NCBI GenBank assembly: GCA_963922875.1
Contig: CAWUJH010000014.1
Coordinates: 18,711-82,710, forward strand
Direction of reading: 5' to 3'
Source: Ketobacter sp963922875
Lineage (GTDB): Bacteria; Pseudomonadota; Gammaproteobacteria; Pseudomonadales; Ketobacteraceae
Length of the DNA: 64,000 bases
In this document: piece after piece, positions 27,201-35,781 of the stretch
How positions within the stretch are numbered: position 1 is the stretch's first letter
Layout of the letters: every line of letters begins with the position of its first letter
Notes under the pieces: model-generated
What the model saw: only the letters and a program-made list of their open reading frames with translations
Told to the model about the DNA's origin: nothing
Databases searched by the model: none
Made by a program: the position numbers and the translations under genes

Positions 27201-27850
27201 TCTTTAGAGAAATCATTGAAATACCCAATTTAGGCGACGGTACTACTCTTTTTGATAGTGAGCTAACTGAAAAATCGGCAGAGGTCCGTGATCGATTGTT
27301 AGATATGCTGCTTGATAAAGACTCGCAAACCGCGCTTAGAGAACTAGATCGCATTAGTGATTATCGAAACTATCGCCGCTACGAAATTTACAAAAAACCT
27401 GAAAGTAAAGACCGAATTGCTCTTAGTAAATATGGTACAGGTTCAGGTGGTCAGCTAGAAACACCGGCCTACATCATACGCTCAGCGGCCATAACATCGG
27501 CATTTAAATTCAACGAAGGAAATGCCCATTGTAGAATGGTATTAGTAGATGAAGCCTTTTCCAAAATGGATGAAGCCAGATCTCGTGAAGTTATTAACTA
27601 TTTAACAGAAGCTTTAGGTCTGCAATTAATCTTTATAATGCCCACCAGTAAATCCGGACCATTCCTGGACCTGATTAGTAATCAGGTCGTATTTAGCAAG
27701 TGCCCAGCCACTGAGAAAATAGGAGAACTTGAAACTCAGGTTTTGGTTGATAGAAAGGTGTGTAACCAAGAAAAAATCAGAAAATTATGGGCGAATCACC
27801 GTAAAACGGTAAGGCAGCAGGGTATGTTAGATTTTATGGATGACATTTAG
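24212..27850 (+). CDS. jetC: Wadjet SMC-like ATPase JetC (MksB counterpart)
   Basis: 1212 residues when started at 24212, where GAGGA lies at good spacing; a start five codons earlier at 24197 is possible but has a poor site. Walker A is GGNGSGKT at 29-36. Two long coiled-coil arms (about 250-370 and 660-830) flank a hinge-like region around 520-640 (VTDPKWQMAIEGYMGGARF). The ABC-type signature GTGSGGQLE lies near 1075, and Walker B VLVDEAFSKMDEAR near 1109. All ATPase motifs are intact. Two head-engaged JetC dimers drive DNA loop extrusion in known Wadjet complexes. Confidence 0.92.
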   Translation: MFCKRVIYVNWGNIPNMECDFGPINLFSGGNGSGKTTAADGLQSLMTAAHENLFNYNPGQDETTQKGRGGKQVRTLASYIMGCDDGSYSRLRMTDGYVAGVFSPTEGESAEPFTAVMCVRARLDESASPKQARQEEIKFLIVPGHELSLTHFIKEEKAGKSVITITEIDQNFQIQFGRKAVEVYEKKGQYLRRLYGAFKGTSSAVSDREAKHAARTFSNFMAYKPVKSISDFVANQILEPKDISDDIRQVADLMKTIHGMEEETRQIKSAISNLDEALTSSDTYIDNWLDRCVAQYAEVARQCGGMQKDYLDTKEQQRKNSQAIADTQREIVQSNEKKKHIHAQLVELEAKRKGIAALKTKDELDQAIESFKAKLTHKVEPFLIQNSQFARNHTAAEELIQKTRQLSIGVDIPFVDTSGFSKPLKQVTGGPADSTIDTHKLLNKDWVGIASLEHSLEEVVKLENAHSELANMLHDVDRDGSSKSIRDQVFALESDKLTLMKRTADQVSNKADETKRLESHTVTYPPHVSTAIEVIQKQCPGAKPAVLCDFIEVTDPKWQMAIEGYMGGARFSILVEPDFEAEAIRIVRGIKGRRNSAKVIQGAKAQADAQRISTPQDSIISVMKFSHKIAEYYVKASYGNVLRVKDEYELRNQRRAITPDGMGSGSYSMYRCDIDDGELVFGQGARERALAAKKAELQLLMEQQESVSSEYHRVCRIRELIDQIRPIHCTVIINDMLSLYRDLQAAENQLDTLDLSDFEELENRLDELKREHDSFDLKVQKLSEALGQAQSMDKSIQQKIDRLSNEKDKLEEEKEAQEKLVIEASQVYPDFNAKERLKLADLQAQQAGKDFDFSDIINASGSNMEHADRSLYDRVKDHNFNSSSYNQIVYFDSLGSKHDSLHFKSIIELKNQIVAVYNALKNNVLVGKHEELVGLKDSFNTAFVTNLCHSIYQAINDGKRLLDDLNKELDNHVFGTDKERFSFDYDWVAEFRDYYRFFREIIEIPNLGDGTTLFDSELTEKSAEVRDRLLDMLLDKDSQTALRELDRISDYRNYRRYEIYKKPESKDRIALSKYGTGSGGQLETPAYIIRSAAITSAFKFNEGNAHCRMVLVDEAFSKMDEARSREVINYLTEALGLQLIFIMPTSKSGPFLDLISNQVVFSKCPATEKIGELETQVLVDRKVCNQEKIRKLWANHRKTVRQQGMLDFMDDI

Positions 27851-27862
27851 TGTGAGACGTTA

Positions 27863-29044
27863 ATGACAAAGGGAACACTGCAGGATCCACCTGTTTGGCT
27901 ATCTGATTATGAAGATATTTTTAACCTATTGTCTGATTTTCTCGACAAGTTGGATAAAGGGAAACGGTTGCTGACTAGGCTTACGCCTAAATCAGTGCCT
28001 TCGTTATTTGATTACAACAATTCCGATGCTCAACTCATATGGACACTAATCCAAATGCTGGAAACGGATTTCGGCATCATTACCATCAAACCGGAAAGAG
28101 CTCAGGTAGGCAAAGAAATTTATGACAATGCAAAAGTACGCTTCAACCCAGAGCGCGAAGACGTAATTCGTGGATGGTTAGCACGCCCAAAGCAAACGCC
28201 CTATATAAATCAGTGGTGGTTGGCTGTCGATTCATTGGAATGGAGCCGCTTGGCGGATATGGGTTATATTCGAAATAATCCCCTAACTTTTAGCCATAAG
28301 CATGCAGTTGATATTGCCCGCAATCTAAGTACATTAGAAAAATCATTAACGGAGCCTAAAACGCTACGACATCTGTCGGCCAGATATTTTTGGGGTGATT
28401 CAAAATTCCTTGATAATAAAGCAGAATATTTACTGGCAGCATTTCCTTATCTTAAAGAAAACATTCTCGCTCGTCCTATTCTGGTGAACTTACATATCCC
28501 TGAACAATATTCTTCTGTTCTTTTTATTGAAAATCAAGATACATTCTTGATGCTGGCAAATCAACTTATGGCATTAGAAGAAAATACAACAGCTATCGTT
28601 TACACCGCTGGTTTTCGCGGTGCGGCTAACCGAATACGAAAAAAGGGAAGCTATGTTTTTAGTACGTTATCTCAAACATCAACCGAAACCTTAGACCGAT
28701 TTACTATTTGGTGGGAGCAGCAAATGCCTGAAGCTATGACACCCTGCTTTTTTTGGGGTGACCTAGACTACTCTGGGTTCGGGATTCTTTCTTCCTTGCG
28801 TAGTAAATTCATAGGTATGAATGCATGGAAACCTGCTTATGATGTGATGTTGCAGCATCTTCTTAATGGTGCTTCACACTCTGTTATATCCAGCAATAAG
28901 GGAACTCAAATTGATCCTGGTACGACAAATTGTTGGTACTCTGATACCGTTTTATTGCCAGCGATACGAGACAAGGCTCAGTTTGTCGATCAAGAAATCG
29001 TGGAATTCTGCGAAATAGAAAATAGTTTCATTTCGCGAGAGTGA
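27863..29044 (+). CDS. jetD: Wadjet nuclease subunit JetD (Toprim, MksG counterpart)
   Basis: 393 residues. The N-terminal half fits the DUF3322-like arm, and the C-terminal half is the DUF2220/Toprim nuclease: VLFIENQDTFLML supplies the Toprim Glu (about 226) and FFWGDLDYSGFGIL the Asp-x-Asp pair (about 300). Both are the metal ligands needed for DNA cutting, so the nuclease appears active. It starts 12 bp after jetC, completing an intact jetABCD operon. JetD cuts DNA once the motor has fully reeled in a small circle. Confidence 0.88.
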   Translation: MTKGTLQDPPVWLSDYEDIFNLLSDFLDKLDKGKRLLTRLTPKSVPSLFDYNNSDAQLIWTLIQMLETDFGIITIKPERAQVGKEIYDNAKVRFNPEREDVIRGWLARPKQTPYINQWWLAVDSLEWSRLADMGYIRNNPLTFSHKHAVDIARNLSTLEKSLTEPKTLRHLSARYFWGDSKFLDNKAEYLLAAFPYLKENILARPILVNLHIPEQYSSVLFIENQDTFLMLANQLMALEENTTAIVYTAGFRGAANRIRKKGSYVFSTLSQTSTETLDRFTIWWEQQMPEAMTPCFFWGDLDYSGFGILSSLRSKFIGMNAWKPAYDVMLQHLLNGASHSVISSNKGTQIDPGTTNCWYSDTVLLPAIRDKAQFVDQEIVEFCEIENSFISRE

Positions 29045-29168
29045 AGGGATTGCTATTTTTGAATAGGCTTGATGTCCTTAGTATTCACATACTGTCAGTA
29101 TCAATATTTTCATATTGTTTGTGTACTAATAAACCTGATGTTGTAGTTGCACTGGCGTAGTAATTTTG

Positions 29169-29212
29169 GCCACCTAATTTAAGGTGCTATATGCACCAAG
29201 CAATTAGGTGGC
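29169..29212. repeat. Composite inverted repeat (11 bp + 5 bp stems) after the Wadjet operon
   Basis: GCCACCTAATT (29169-29179) and AATTAGGTGGC (29202-29212) are exact complements. Between them GGTGC (29183-29187) and GCACC (29193-29197) form an inner stem around TATAT. It lies 125 bp past jetD and could act as a transcription end or an RNA structure, but no T-run follows. AGGTGG in the right arm is followed by an ATG at 29216 that opens a 25-codon frame, which may be a gene remnant. Confidence 0.65.
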
Positions 29213-29260
29213 AGTATGGCTACAATCACTCAGGAAAGCATTGTACAGCCACTTCTAACT

Positions 29261-29779
29261 TTATTGGGTACCCAGATAATCTGCTTTTCCTAGCGGTACA
29301 CCTGCGTGTCGCAAGATATTGTAGGCTGTGGTCATGTGGAAGTAAAAATTTGGCAGTACAAAGTGATTCACGTATGCCAATCCTTTGAATTGGAAGCTGG
29401 GTCCATTGGGAAAGCTCAGTTCTATGTCCTTGTCTTCCGTGCCGTCTATTTGCTCTGGCTTCACGACCTTCAAAACATCAATGGTCTTCTGTACTCGCTC
29501 CACCAGTTCTGACAATGTTGTTTCGTTATCTTCGAACGTTGGAACATCGATACTACCAAGTCTCTTCACGCAGCCTTTTGCCACGTCGGTAGCAATACGC
29601 ACTTGAGCTGGAAATGCGTACATTGTTGCTGCCAGTCGGTAGCTGGGTAGAATATCTGGCTTGAGATCCTGCTCTTGTTCGAATGTTTGCGCTTTATTTA
29701 GGATGACAAGTAAATTTCCTAACTTGTGAACCAATACCGGTACGCTAATTTGGTACATGGATACGCTCATAACACTCAC
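29261..29779 (-). CDS. DUF1993 family protein
   Basis: 172 residues, the usual length for DUF1993. The start MSVSMYQISVPVLVHKLGNL, the middle LPSYRLAATMYAFPAQVRIATD and the end NILRHAGVPLGKADYLG are the family's conserved blocks. The fold is a DinB-like helical bundle; the function is unknown. A more usual start is the second or third Met (MSVSMYQ at 29770). It is monocistronic and convergent with the Wadjet operon. Confidence 0.85.
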   Translation of the reverse strand: MSVMSVSMYQISVPVLVHKLGNLLVILNKAQTFEQEQDLKPDILPSYRLAATMYAFPAQVRIATDVAKGCVKRLGSIDVPTFEDNETTLSELVERVQKTIDVLKVVKPEQIDGTEDKDIELSFPNGPSFQFKGLAYVNHFVLPNFYFHMTTAYNILRHAGVPLGKADYLGTQ

Positions 29780-30272
29780 TCTCCTTTTGTTGGCTATTTA
29801 AGCTGCGAGCTACCAGCATATTCTGGCGGCGTCGACAAAGAATACAGCATAATATACGGGCGCGTAACAATCGTTTTAAGAATAGAATTTATGAGTAACA
29901 GATAAATTCTCCTGTTAGCCATTGAAACAGAAATGGAGGGCAATCATAAATTTCATTGCCTCCACAACTGGTTAGAGTTATCGTTCCGAAGGCAAGAATT
30001 GCAAGCAATATCAACTTTTTCATCAGAAAGTCCTTTTCTTATAATTAATGATTTCAATTGGTTCAGCTGAGGGCAATTTTTATATGAAACTGCGTTGGGA
30101 ATCAAGTTTCTCGAATTTTGTGCGAGCTTAGGGGCATTTCCAGCAAATTGGATAATTGGTCTTTCGTTGAGCGGCAGTTCTAAGGTTTTTTGTACTCTCA
30201 ATGTATGTTAACTGTCTATTACGATTATAACTCTAAATTCTTCACCGGTATGTACCCCAAGGAGATAGTGAT
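29780..30272. other. Region without a confident gene, about 490 bp
   Basis: A minus-strand frame of 82 codons from a TTG (30201 to 29953) reads like real protein (for example PLNERPIIQFAGNAPKLAQN and IACNSCLRND) and ends in a hairpin at 29935-29963 (GGAGG/CCTCC with CAAT/ATTG). It has no ATG and no ribosome binding site, and a stop lies just upstream. It may be the 3' end of a decayed gene. Nothing else is supported. Confidence 0.35.
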
Positions 30273-30461
30273 TTATTTACAGGCCCCCAAAATCCTTGTC
30301 AGGCACAGGCGGCTCATGAGGCAACATAGAGCCCACAGGCTATGAAACTGATCGCGTATCTCTGTGGCTATTGCTTTATCTGTGGCTTCACAACGGATTT
30401 CCAATTCCAATCGATCCAGTGCCGCATTGGCGTAATTCATTTTTTCACTTAGCATTGTCAT
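30273..30461 (-). CDS. Small protein, 62 residues, unknown
   Basis: An AGGAGAG site just before the ATG at 30461 is the main support. The first 45 residues are helical and polar (MNYANAALDRLELEIRCEAT, then DKAIATEIRDQFHSLWALC); the last residues turn into a Cys/Leu-rich tail (LMSRLCLTRILGACK). The change of style at the end suggests a frameshifted C-terminus. No family is recognised. It stands between the DUF1993 gene and the large hydrolase. Confidence 0.4.
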   Translation of the reverse strand: MTMLSEKMNYANAALDRLELEIRCEATDKAIATEIRDQFHSLWALCCLMSRLCLTRILGACK

Positions 30462-30536
30462 ATTGATCTCTCCTAATAAAATGATGTTTTCTATCATTAA
30501 ATACGCACAATCTTGGTGAAAAGTTGCAGCGGCGTT

Positions 30537-30577
30537 AATAAAAAAACCGCCCAGGGTAGCTCATTGCTGAGAACCCG
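30537..30577 (-). terminator. Rho-independent terminator of the large serine hydrolase gene
   Basis: On the minus strand GGGT..CTCA (30576 leftwards) pairs with TGAG..ACCC around a short loop, followed by GGCGG and an uninterrupted T-run (the A-run at 30538-30546 on the plus strand). It begins 13 bp after the stop codon at 30590. Confidence 0.65.
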
Positions 30578-30589
30578 TGCTGGCTTTAG

Positions 30590-32920
30590 TCAATACTGTT
30601 GGGAAATCCCAATAACTCCGATCGTCTCGATGGCATGTGTGCCATCAGCCTTTTCTTCTTCCTGTACACGAAGCGACAGTCGATCGTTCGTTATATTGGT
30701 CATCCGTGTCACGATGGGGGCTGTACCAATACGGGTTTGGCTTTGGCTTAACACAACGGGAAGGCTTGAAAAGGCTTGAACAAAGTTGACATCCGTAAAT
30801 TCATGATCGGCTTCTGTTTTGAGCGCTTGGATTGTTTTGCCATTGTTCAGATCATGAACACCCGTTTCGATCACTATGTACGCTAGATCTTCAGCATGAT
30901 GGCTGCCATCCTGATACTTCCATTCTTCCACCTTATACGTGAAGTCGCTTGGCGTGACAGACTTCAAGCGGATGTGGGCTGGGGAGCCACCTTTTTTGGT
31001 GTTCAATTTAACGATAACAATGGGGTCAATATAGGTGTTATTAAATGCTTGGTTAAACCATGTGTCAGCGTCTGGTTGCTTAACGTTGTGAATCACACCA
31101 GTTTCTCCAATAACATTGCCGGAATTATCTTTTATTAATCCTTCTTCTAATACTAGCGCACCAACGCGTTCCGCTGCATGGTCGGTCTCATTGTCTTTTG
31201 AGGATTCTTCTTCCAGTTCAGCGTCAAAGCCTGTCAAGTCAACATGTTTAACGCGAACATCGGCAGTATCGCTACCAGTTTGGGTTTGCATCTCGGCAAA
31301 AATCAGAGGTTGCGTGTTAAAGCTGTGTTCCAACACCACCGCAGAGACATTATGATCGATAAACAAATTGTCAATGATTTCGAAGACCATTGGATTGTCT
31401 GTCGCGCCCCCATTATTGACCTCCGCTTCAGCCATGATGGAGTCCACAAGAGGCTCAAGAACCGACCAAATGCGCTTGCTGGATGCGTCGTCTTTTTCCA
31501 GCACCATGAAAGCACCATAGCCATCGTTAAGATCCATCCACGCAACAGAACCAAATAAGCCCGGATCGAATACCACACCACTGCCATCGCGTTCTACAAA
31601 CCAACCAAGGCCATAGCCTGAATCTTCATGGGAAATGCCGTTATAAGCAGCTCCTATCCGATCTGAAGTCATTTGTTTGAGAGAACTTTGGGACAGAACC
31701 GGTAGGCCATCGCAGGTACCTCCGTTTAATTGCATTAACAGGAGCTTGGCATAGTCCGGTGCGTTAGAAAAAACGCCACCCTCAATGTTTGGGTTGACAG
31801 TAGGTGTCAAGTTGTCTGGATCACTAAAAAAATTCCGCGGATAGACTAAACTAAAAATCCCATTGGATTGATTAACACCGGATTGATCTCGCAGCAGCTC
31901 GAACGGATTGCCGAACCCCAGTGAAGACAACCCACAAGGCCCTATATAGGTTTCATCCAGCAATTGTTGCCATGATTTACCCGATACGGCTTCAGCCACA
32001 GCACCGGCTACTTGCCATTGTATCCCGCCATAATGATATTCCGTATCTGGTGGGATCTGGATATCATCATCGGTGGTAGCGGTGAAGATTGCTTCGCCAC
32101 AGGCTAATAGAGAATCGGTCTCATTTACTTGGCAGCTGTGGAACTCAAAATCTTCGCCCAGCCCTGGCAGACCGGAACTATTGGAAAGTAGTTGCGCTGT
32201 GGTAATAGTCGGGTTGGCTGCACCCCAAGGTACCTCGGGAAGGGAGGCCAAGGGTGCATCCAGGTCCAGCAAACCTTGCTCCGCCAACTTGCTCAATATG
32301 CCGGCAGATAGGGTTTTTGAAGCAGAAGCCAGGAGAGAAATTCGGCTTGGGTTGAAGGCACCACGATAACTTTCAAACACAAATCCATTTTCTTTGTCCA
32401 TAATAATCAAACTGATGCCATTTAAATTCTCGCTGATCATGGCGGCATCGAGGAGTGTTTCTACCTCGGAAAAATCGTAAGCGGCTCCGGCAGTATGCTC
32501 AGGCAAGACATCATCCTTTATGAAGGTGGCGGTGACCACTTCATCAGGGCCAGCAGGAAAGTCTATGTGGGCTTCGATCGTGTGGCTTCCTGGCGAGAGC
32601 AGATCACTATTAAAAGTCGCGGGGTTATCGGGATTTTCGCTGAGCACGATGTCAAATGGTGCCGTCGAATAGACCACCTGATTGACTTGTTCGCCGTCGA
32701 CAAACCAGGTGACTGAGGGCTGCTGTCCATTGAGTTCCAAATTATCCAAGGCGATTAGCAAGGTTCGATTGGCGCCGATGTGCTGTCCAGACAAAGGCTC
32801 TAAATATTCGCGTTTTCCGGTTTGACTAGTCATCAAATCCGGTGCAGCTAGGGTTACGGTGGACCAGCTAAAGCCGGATACAGCTATGGCGATAGATAAT
32901 AAATTATATTGGCATTTCAT
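30590..32920 (-). CDS. Exported beta-lactamase-like serine hydrolase with Ig-like and H-type lectin-like domains
   Basis: 776 residues, almost twice a plain class C enzyme. Signal peptide 1-25 (TVTLAA). Residues 45-135 look like an Ig-type beta domain (LDNLELNGQQPSVTWFVDG). The hydrolase part (about 150-520) has the nucleophile motif SASK (Ser199, Lys202), the later Tyr motif YHYGG (about 293) and GYGLGWFV before the Gly-rich third motif. The C-terminal 240 residues are two imperfect repeats of about 115 residues, each with FNxxxxxPxV, a QT or NT strand, and a DGxHxxExxxxIxxE ending. This pattern is seen in H-type lectin-like tails of exported gammaproteobacterial enzymes and would bind glycans. 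Peptidase or esterase activity on envelope or foreign polymers is inferred. It is a single gene with its own terminator. Confidence 0.78.
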   Translation of the reverse strand: MKCQYNLLSIAIAVSGFSWSTVTLAAPDLMTSQTGKREYLEPLSGQHIGANRTLLIALDNLELNGQQPSVTWFVDGEQVNQVVYSTAPFDIVLSENPDNPATFNSDLLSPGSHTIEAHIDFPAGPDEVVTATFIKDDVLPEHTAGAAYDFSEVETLLDAAMISENLNGISLIIMDKENGFVFESYRGAFNPSRISLLASASKTLSAGILSKLAEQGLLDLDAPLASLPEVPWGAANPTITTAQLLSNSSGLPGLGEDFEFHSCQVNETDSLLACGEAIFTATTDDDIQIPPDTEYHYGGIQWQVAGAVAEAVSGKSWQQLLDETYIGPCGLSSLGFGNPFELLRDQSGVNQSNGIFSLVYPRNFFSDPDNLTPTVNPNIEGGVFSNAPDYAKLLLMQLNGGTCDGLPVLSQSSLKQMTSDRIGAAYNGISHEDSGYGLGWFVERDGSGVVFDPGLFGSVAWMDLNDGYGAFMVLEKDDASSKRIWSVLEPLVDSIMAEAEVNNGGATDNPMVFEIIDNLFIDHNVSAVVLEHSFNTQPLIFAEMQTQTGSDTADVRVKHVDLTGFDAELEEESSKDNETDHAAERVGALVLEEGLIKDNSGNVIGETGVIHNVKQPDADTWFNQAFNNTYIDPIVIVKLNTKKGGSPAHIRLKSVTPSDFTYKVEEWKYQDGSHHAEDLAYIVIETGVHDLNNGKTIQALKTEADHEFTDVNFVQAFSSLPVVLSQSQTRIGTAPIVTRMTNITNDRLSLRVQEEEKADGTHAIETIGVIGISQQY

Positions 32921-33232
32921 GAAAATTATTCCTAAAAGTATTAGTTGGTAAAGCCGTAACTGGTCGCTTTGATAACTAATACGCAGGACATGAGGAAAAA
33001 GTTGCAGACCTCCAATATTTGGTTGTCATCGTTAGAGAATTCGAAGGAAATAAGACGCATCAATGAAAGTGTTACCGGAACCCTTTTCCCCGATGCTAAA
33101 GTTGTTTCACAGATGAAATGGCTTTCAATTTTTGTTTCATTTATTTCGACAACATCGAAATAGAAGCCTGAAGGGTTGGAAAAATCGCTGAAATCAATTG
33201 TAAATACGGCAGTGAATAGCGTACTCCTCTAA
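32921..33232. other. Intergenic region, 312 bp
   Basis: It holds the promoter side of the large hydrolase gene, which I cannot resolve into -35/-10. A 58-codon plus-strand frame at 32990 has no ribosome binding site and no protein-like pattern. Nothing else is visible. Confidence 0.45.
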
Positions 33233-34159
33233 TTACCTCCCTCCCCACTTCTCCGGTAGATGACTTTGTAAATATTCAAACAAGGCTTTCGCCTTTGGCG
33301 TATATTGAAAGCGGTCGGAGACACACAGAAAAAACTCAATAGGTTCCACCTCTGCATAGACTCTACTCTTTCGGGTGGAACGAAAGAGCTCTACGAGTTG
33401 ACCGCTTTTAATCAAGGGTTCGGCGATAAACTCTGCTAAGCGGGTTATGCCTCCTCCTGCAACAGCCATCGCAGTAAGGGAGTCGATATCGTCACTGATT
33501 ATTCTGGCGTTGACCTTGGCATTAAAGATTTCTCCATCACGTCGGAATTCCCAATCGCTAAATCGTCCGTGCATTGGCAGGCGGAACACCAAGCAATCAT
33601 GATTAAGTAAATGCTCTGGTTCCGTGGGGTAACCCGAGCGCTCCAGATAGTCCGGTGACGCACAGAAAACTGAAGGTACTACGGCTAGTCGTCGGGCTAC
33701 AAGTCCCAGCTCTAATGCTGGTTTGCTGCGAATACTGACATCAATGGATTCTGTTATGTGATCCACACTACGATCAGTGGCAATTAACTCCACCGTGACA
33801 TTGGGATACTTGTGGTTGAATCCCGGTAATATTGGAGCGACAACGTGGCGGGCAAAAGATCTGGATGAGGCAATAACCAGGCGACCTCGTAGTTCGTCAT
33901 GGATGGCACCAACGGCTTGGCTAGCCAATTCCAGCTCACTCATGAGCTCTTGCACACGTTCGAAGTATAGTTGCCCGCTTTCGGTTAATGACAGGCTACG
34001 GGTAGTGCGGGTTAGTAAGCGTGCCCCAAGTTTTTGCTCCAGTCGGGCTATGTTCTGACTGGCGGCTCCAGGTGATATGCCCATTGCACGGGCGCCTCCA
34101 GCGATACTGCCAGCCTGCACGGCTTTAATGAAACTCTCGATTCCCCGAAGACTATCCAT
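33233..34159 (-). CDS. LysR-family transcriptional regulator
   Basis: 308 residues, standard LysR size. The N-terminal winged helix is clear (MDSLRGIESFIKAVQAGSIA, then ARAMGISPGAASQNIARLEQ and LLTRTTRSLSLTESG). The rest is the two-lobed periplasmic-binding-like effector domain. The start MDSLRGIESF is typical of the AaeR/CrgA-like group that controls a divergent neighbour. It is transcribed away from the DUF2798 gene, with a 96-bp AT-rich gap where the operator would lie. Confidence 0.9.
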   Translation of the reverse strand: MDSLRGIESFIKAVQAGSIAGGARAMGISPGAASQNIARLEQKLGARLLTRTTRSLSLTESGQLYFERVQELMSELELASQAVGAIHDELRGRLVIASSRSFARHVVAPILPGFNHKYPNVTVELIATDRSVDHITESIDVSIRSKPALELGLVARRLAVVPSVFCASPDYLERSGYPTEPEHLLNHDCLVFRLPMHGRFSDWEFRRDGEIFNAKVNARIISDDIDSLTAMAVAGGGITRLAEFIAEPLIKSGQLVELFRSTRKSRVYAEVEPIEFFLCVSDRFQYTPKAKALFEYLQSHLPEKWGGR

Positions 34160-34255
34160 AAGATATACACTGTAATAAGCAAGACTATTCGATAGTTTAG
34201 CTTACGAGTCTATATAGATATAGCCCTCTAGCGGAGGCCCGGCGAGACACTTAAA

Positions 34256-34606
34256 GTGTACTGTATGAAAAGATTAAATATTCTACTCAACCTTACATCT
34301 ATCTGTGCGGGAATTGCTAATAAACAGCCGTTGTACGTCAACAGATATGTCGTTAAAACTCTAAAACTACATAAGCGTCACGCCACTATTGCAGCGACTC
34401 TATACATGTCCATCATTATGTCTTTCATGATGAGTATGCTGATCACTTCTGTCAGCGTTGGTGTTAACGATCATTTTTTTGCGCACGTATGGAAAGCTTA
34501 TCAAGTGTCGTTGCCTTGTGCCGTGCTCTGTACCCTCTCGGTGAAGCCTTTGGTGTCCTGGTTGGTGCGATGGACTGTGCAACAGGAATTGCATCAGAAA
34601 AATTAA
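34256..34606 (+). CDS. DUF2798 family small membrane protein
   Basis: 116 residues. The family core is two membrane helices: ATIAATLYMSIIMSFMMSML and later AYQVSLPCAVLCTLSVKPLVSWLV. The N-terminal 40 residues before HKRH are unlike the family and may come from an early start; a Met at 34265 is an alternative. The function of DUF2798 is unknown, though it often sits beside MarR or LysR regulators, as here. It is probably the target of the divergent LysR protein. Confidence 0.7.
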   Translation: MYCMKRLNILLNLTSICAGIANKQPLYVNRYVVKTLKLHKRHATIAATLYMSIIMSFMMSMLITSVSVGVNDHFFAHVWKAYQVSLPCAVLCTLSVKPLVSWLVRWTVQQELHQKN

Positions 34607-34635
34607 CCTATAGATATAGACATGTAGATCAATGA

Positions 34636-35658
34636 CTACTGGCTACCGTACGGGTTACCGCCTAATGCATTTGAAATATCCGCGATCGCCTTTTGTGCGC
34701 GTACGCTGTTACCGGCAACATCAAGTGGTGGAGAAATGACGGCTATACCGAATTTACCAGGAGATACAGCGATAATGCCGCCGCCCACACCGCTCTTCGC
34801 TGGCAACCCTGTTTTGTACAGCCACTTACCAGAATCATCATACAGTCCGGCTGTGGCCATAACCGCAAGAATTTCTGGGATATTTTCCGACTTGGCCACC
34901 TGCTTACCTGTGACCGGGTTTTTACCGCCGTTTGCCAGTGTTGCCGCCATCATCGCCAGATCTTTGGCATTAACGCCAACAGAGCATTGGCGGGTGTAGA
35001 TGTCAGTAGCTTGTTGAGGATTTTCCTTGATGTGGCCATAGGCATACATCAACATGGCGAGTGCCTGGTTGCGCTGGTTGGTATCCGCTTCGGATTTGTA
35101 AACATCTTCCAATACACTGAGTTCACGTCCAGCAAAATTGCTGTAGTAACTCAGTATTTTGTTCCAAATTTCATCATAGCTTTTTCCCTTTACCATACTG
35201 GTGGCCGTAATAGCACCGGGGTTAACCAACGCATTCATTTCCGCGCCTTTATATTGCTCGATTGCCACAATGGAATTGAACACTTGGCCTGTAGCGTCTA
35301 CTCCCATATTGTTAGCAATCGCGTCGGTACCGGATTCATCCATAACTTTTGCCATAGTGAATACTTTTGATATTGACTGAATCGAAACTTCAGTCTTAAG
35401 GTCTCCGGCGGTATAGATTTTGCCGTCGATAGTAATTAAAGCAATGCCATAGACATTTGGGTCCACTTTGGCTAATGCAGGGATGTAGTCGGCGTTCTCC
35501 CCTTCTTTGATGTCTTTATACTTGGCATAGGCGGTATCCAAAATCTTTTGAATTTCTTTCGGCGAAGCTACTGCTGCTTGCAATTGAGAGGAAGAAACGA
35601 GCACCCCGACCATCAATAGTGACACTAACCATCCTTGTGACAGTTGCTGTATATTCAT
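34636..35658 (-). CDS. glsA: Glutaminase A with signal peptide (periplasmic)
   Basis: 340 residues: a Sec signal (about 1-29, ending QLQA) plus a full-length glutaminase domain. The catalytic Ser-Lys dyad is in SIQSISK (Ser95, Lys98). The blocks ADYIPALAKVDPNVYGIAL, NALVNPGAITATS and SGVGGGIIAVSP are diagnostic of the beta-lactamase-fold glutaminase family. It turns glutamine into glutamate and ammonia. Most GlsA proteins are cytoplasmic; the leader here predicts the periplasm, where it would help nitrogen scavenging. An AGGAGAAG site precedes the ATG. It is a single-gene unit, convergent with the DUF2798 gene. Confidence 0.92.
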   Translation of the reverse strand: MNIQQLSQGWLVSLLMVGVLVSSSQLQAAVASPKEIQKILDTAYAKYKDIKEGENADYIPALAKVDPNVYGIALITIDGKIYTAGDLKTEVSIQSISKVFTMAKVMDESGTDAIANNMGVDATGQVFNSIVAIEQYKGAEMNALVNPGAITATSMVKGKSYDEIWNKILSYYSNFAGRELSVLEDVYKSEADTNQRNQALAMLMYAYGHIKENPQQATDIYTRQCSVGVNAKDLAMMAATLANGGKNPVTGKQVAKSENIPEILAVMATAGLYDDSGKWLYKTGLPAKSGVGGGIIAVSPGKFGIAVISPPLDVAGNSVRAQKAIADISNALGGNPYGSQ

Positions 35659-35781
35659 TTTATTCTTCTCCTAATGGCTGGTTGAACTAACATTTCATTG
35701 AGAAAGAGAGTTTTCATTCAAACACTTTATCTTTTATCGTTCTGAACGTAAAGTTAGATCGTTCACCCGTGGGGCTGTGAT

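Noticed and set aside
29953..30201. 82-codon minus-strand frame
   Set aside because: It begins with TTG, has no ribosome binding site and has a stop just upstream. It is noted only as a possible 3' remnant in the gap entry.
32990..33166. 58-codon plus-strand frame
   Set aside because: It has no ribosome binding site and no recognisable composition.
34693..35370. 225-codon plus-strand frame
   Set aside because: It lies wholly antisense to glutaminase, and its text has no protein-like pattern.
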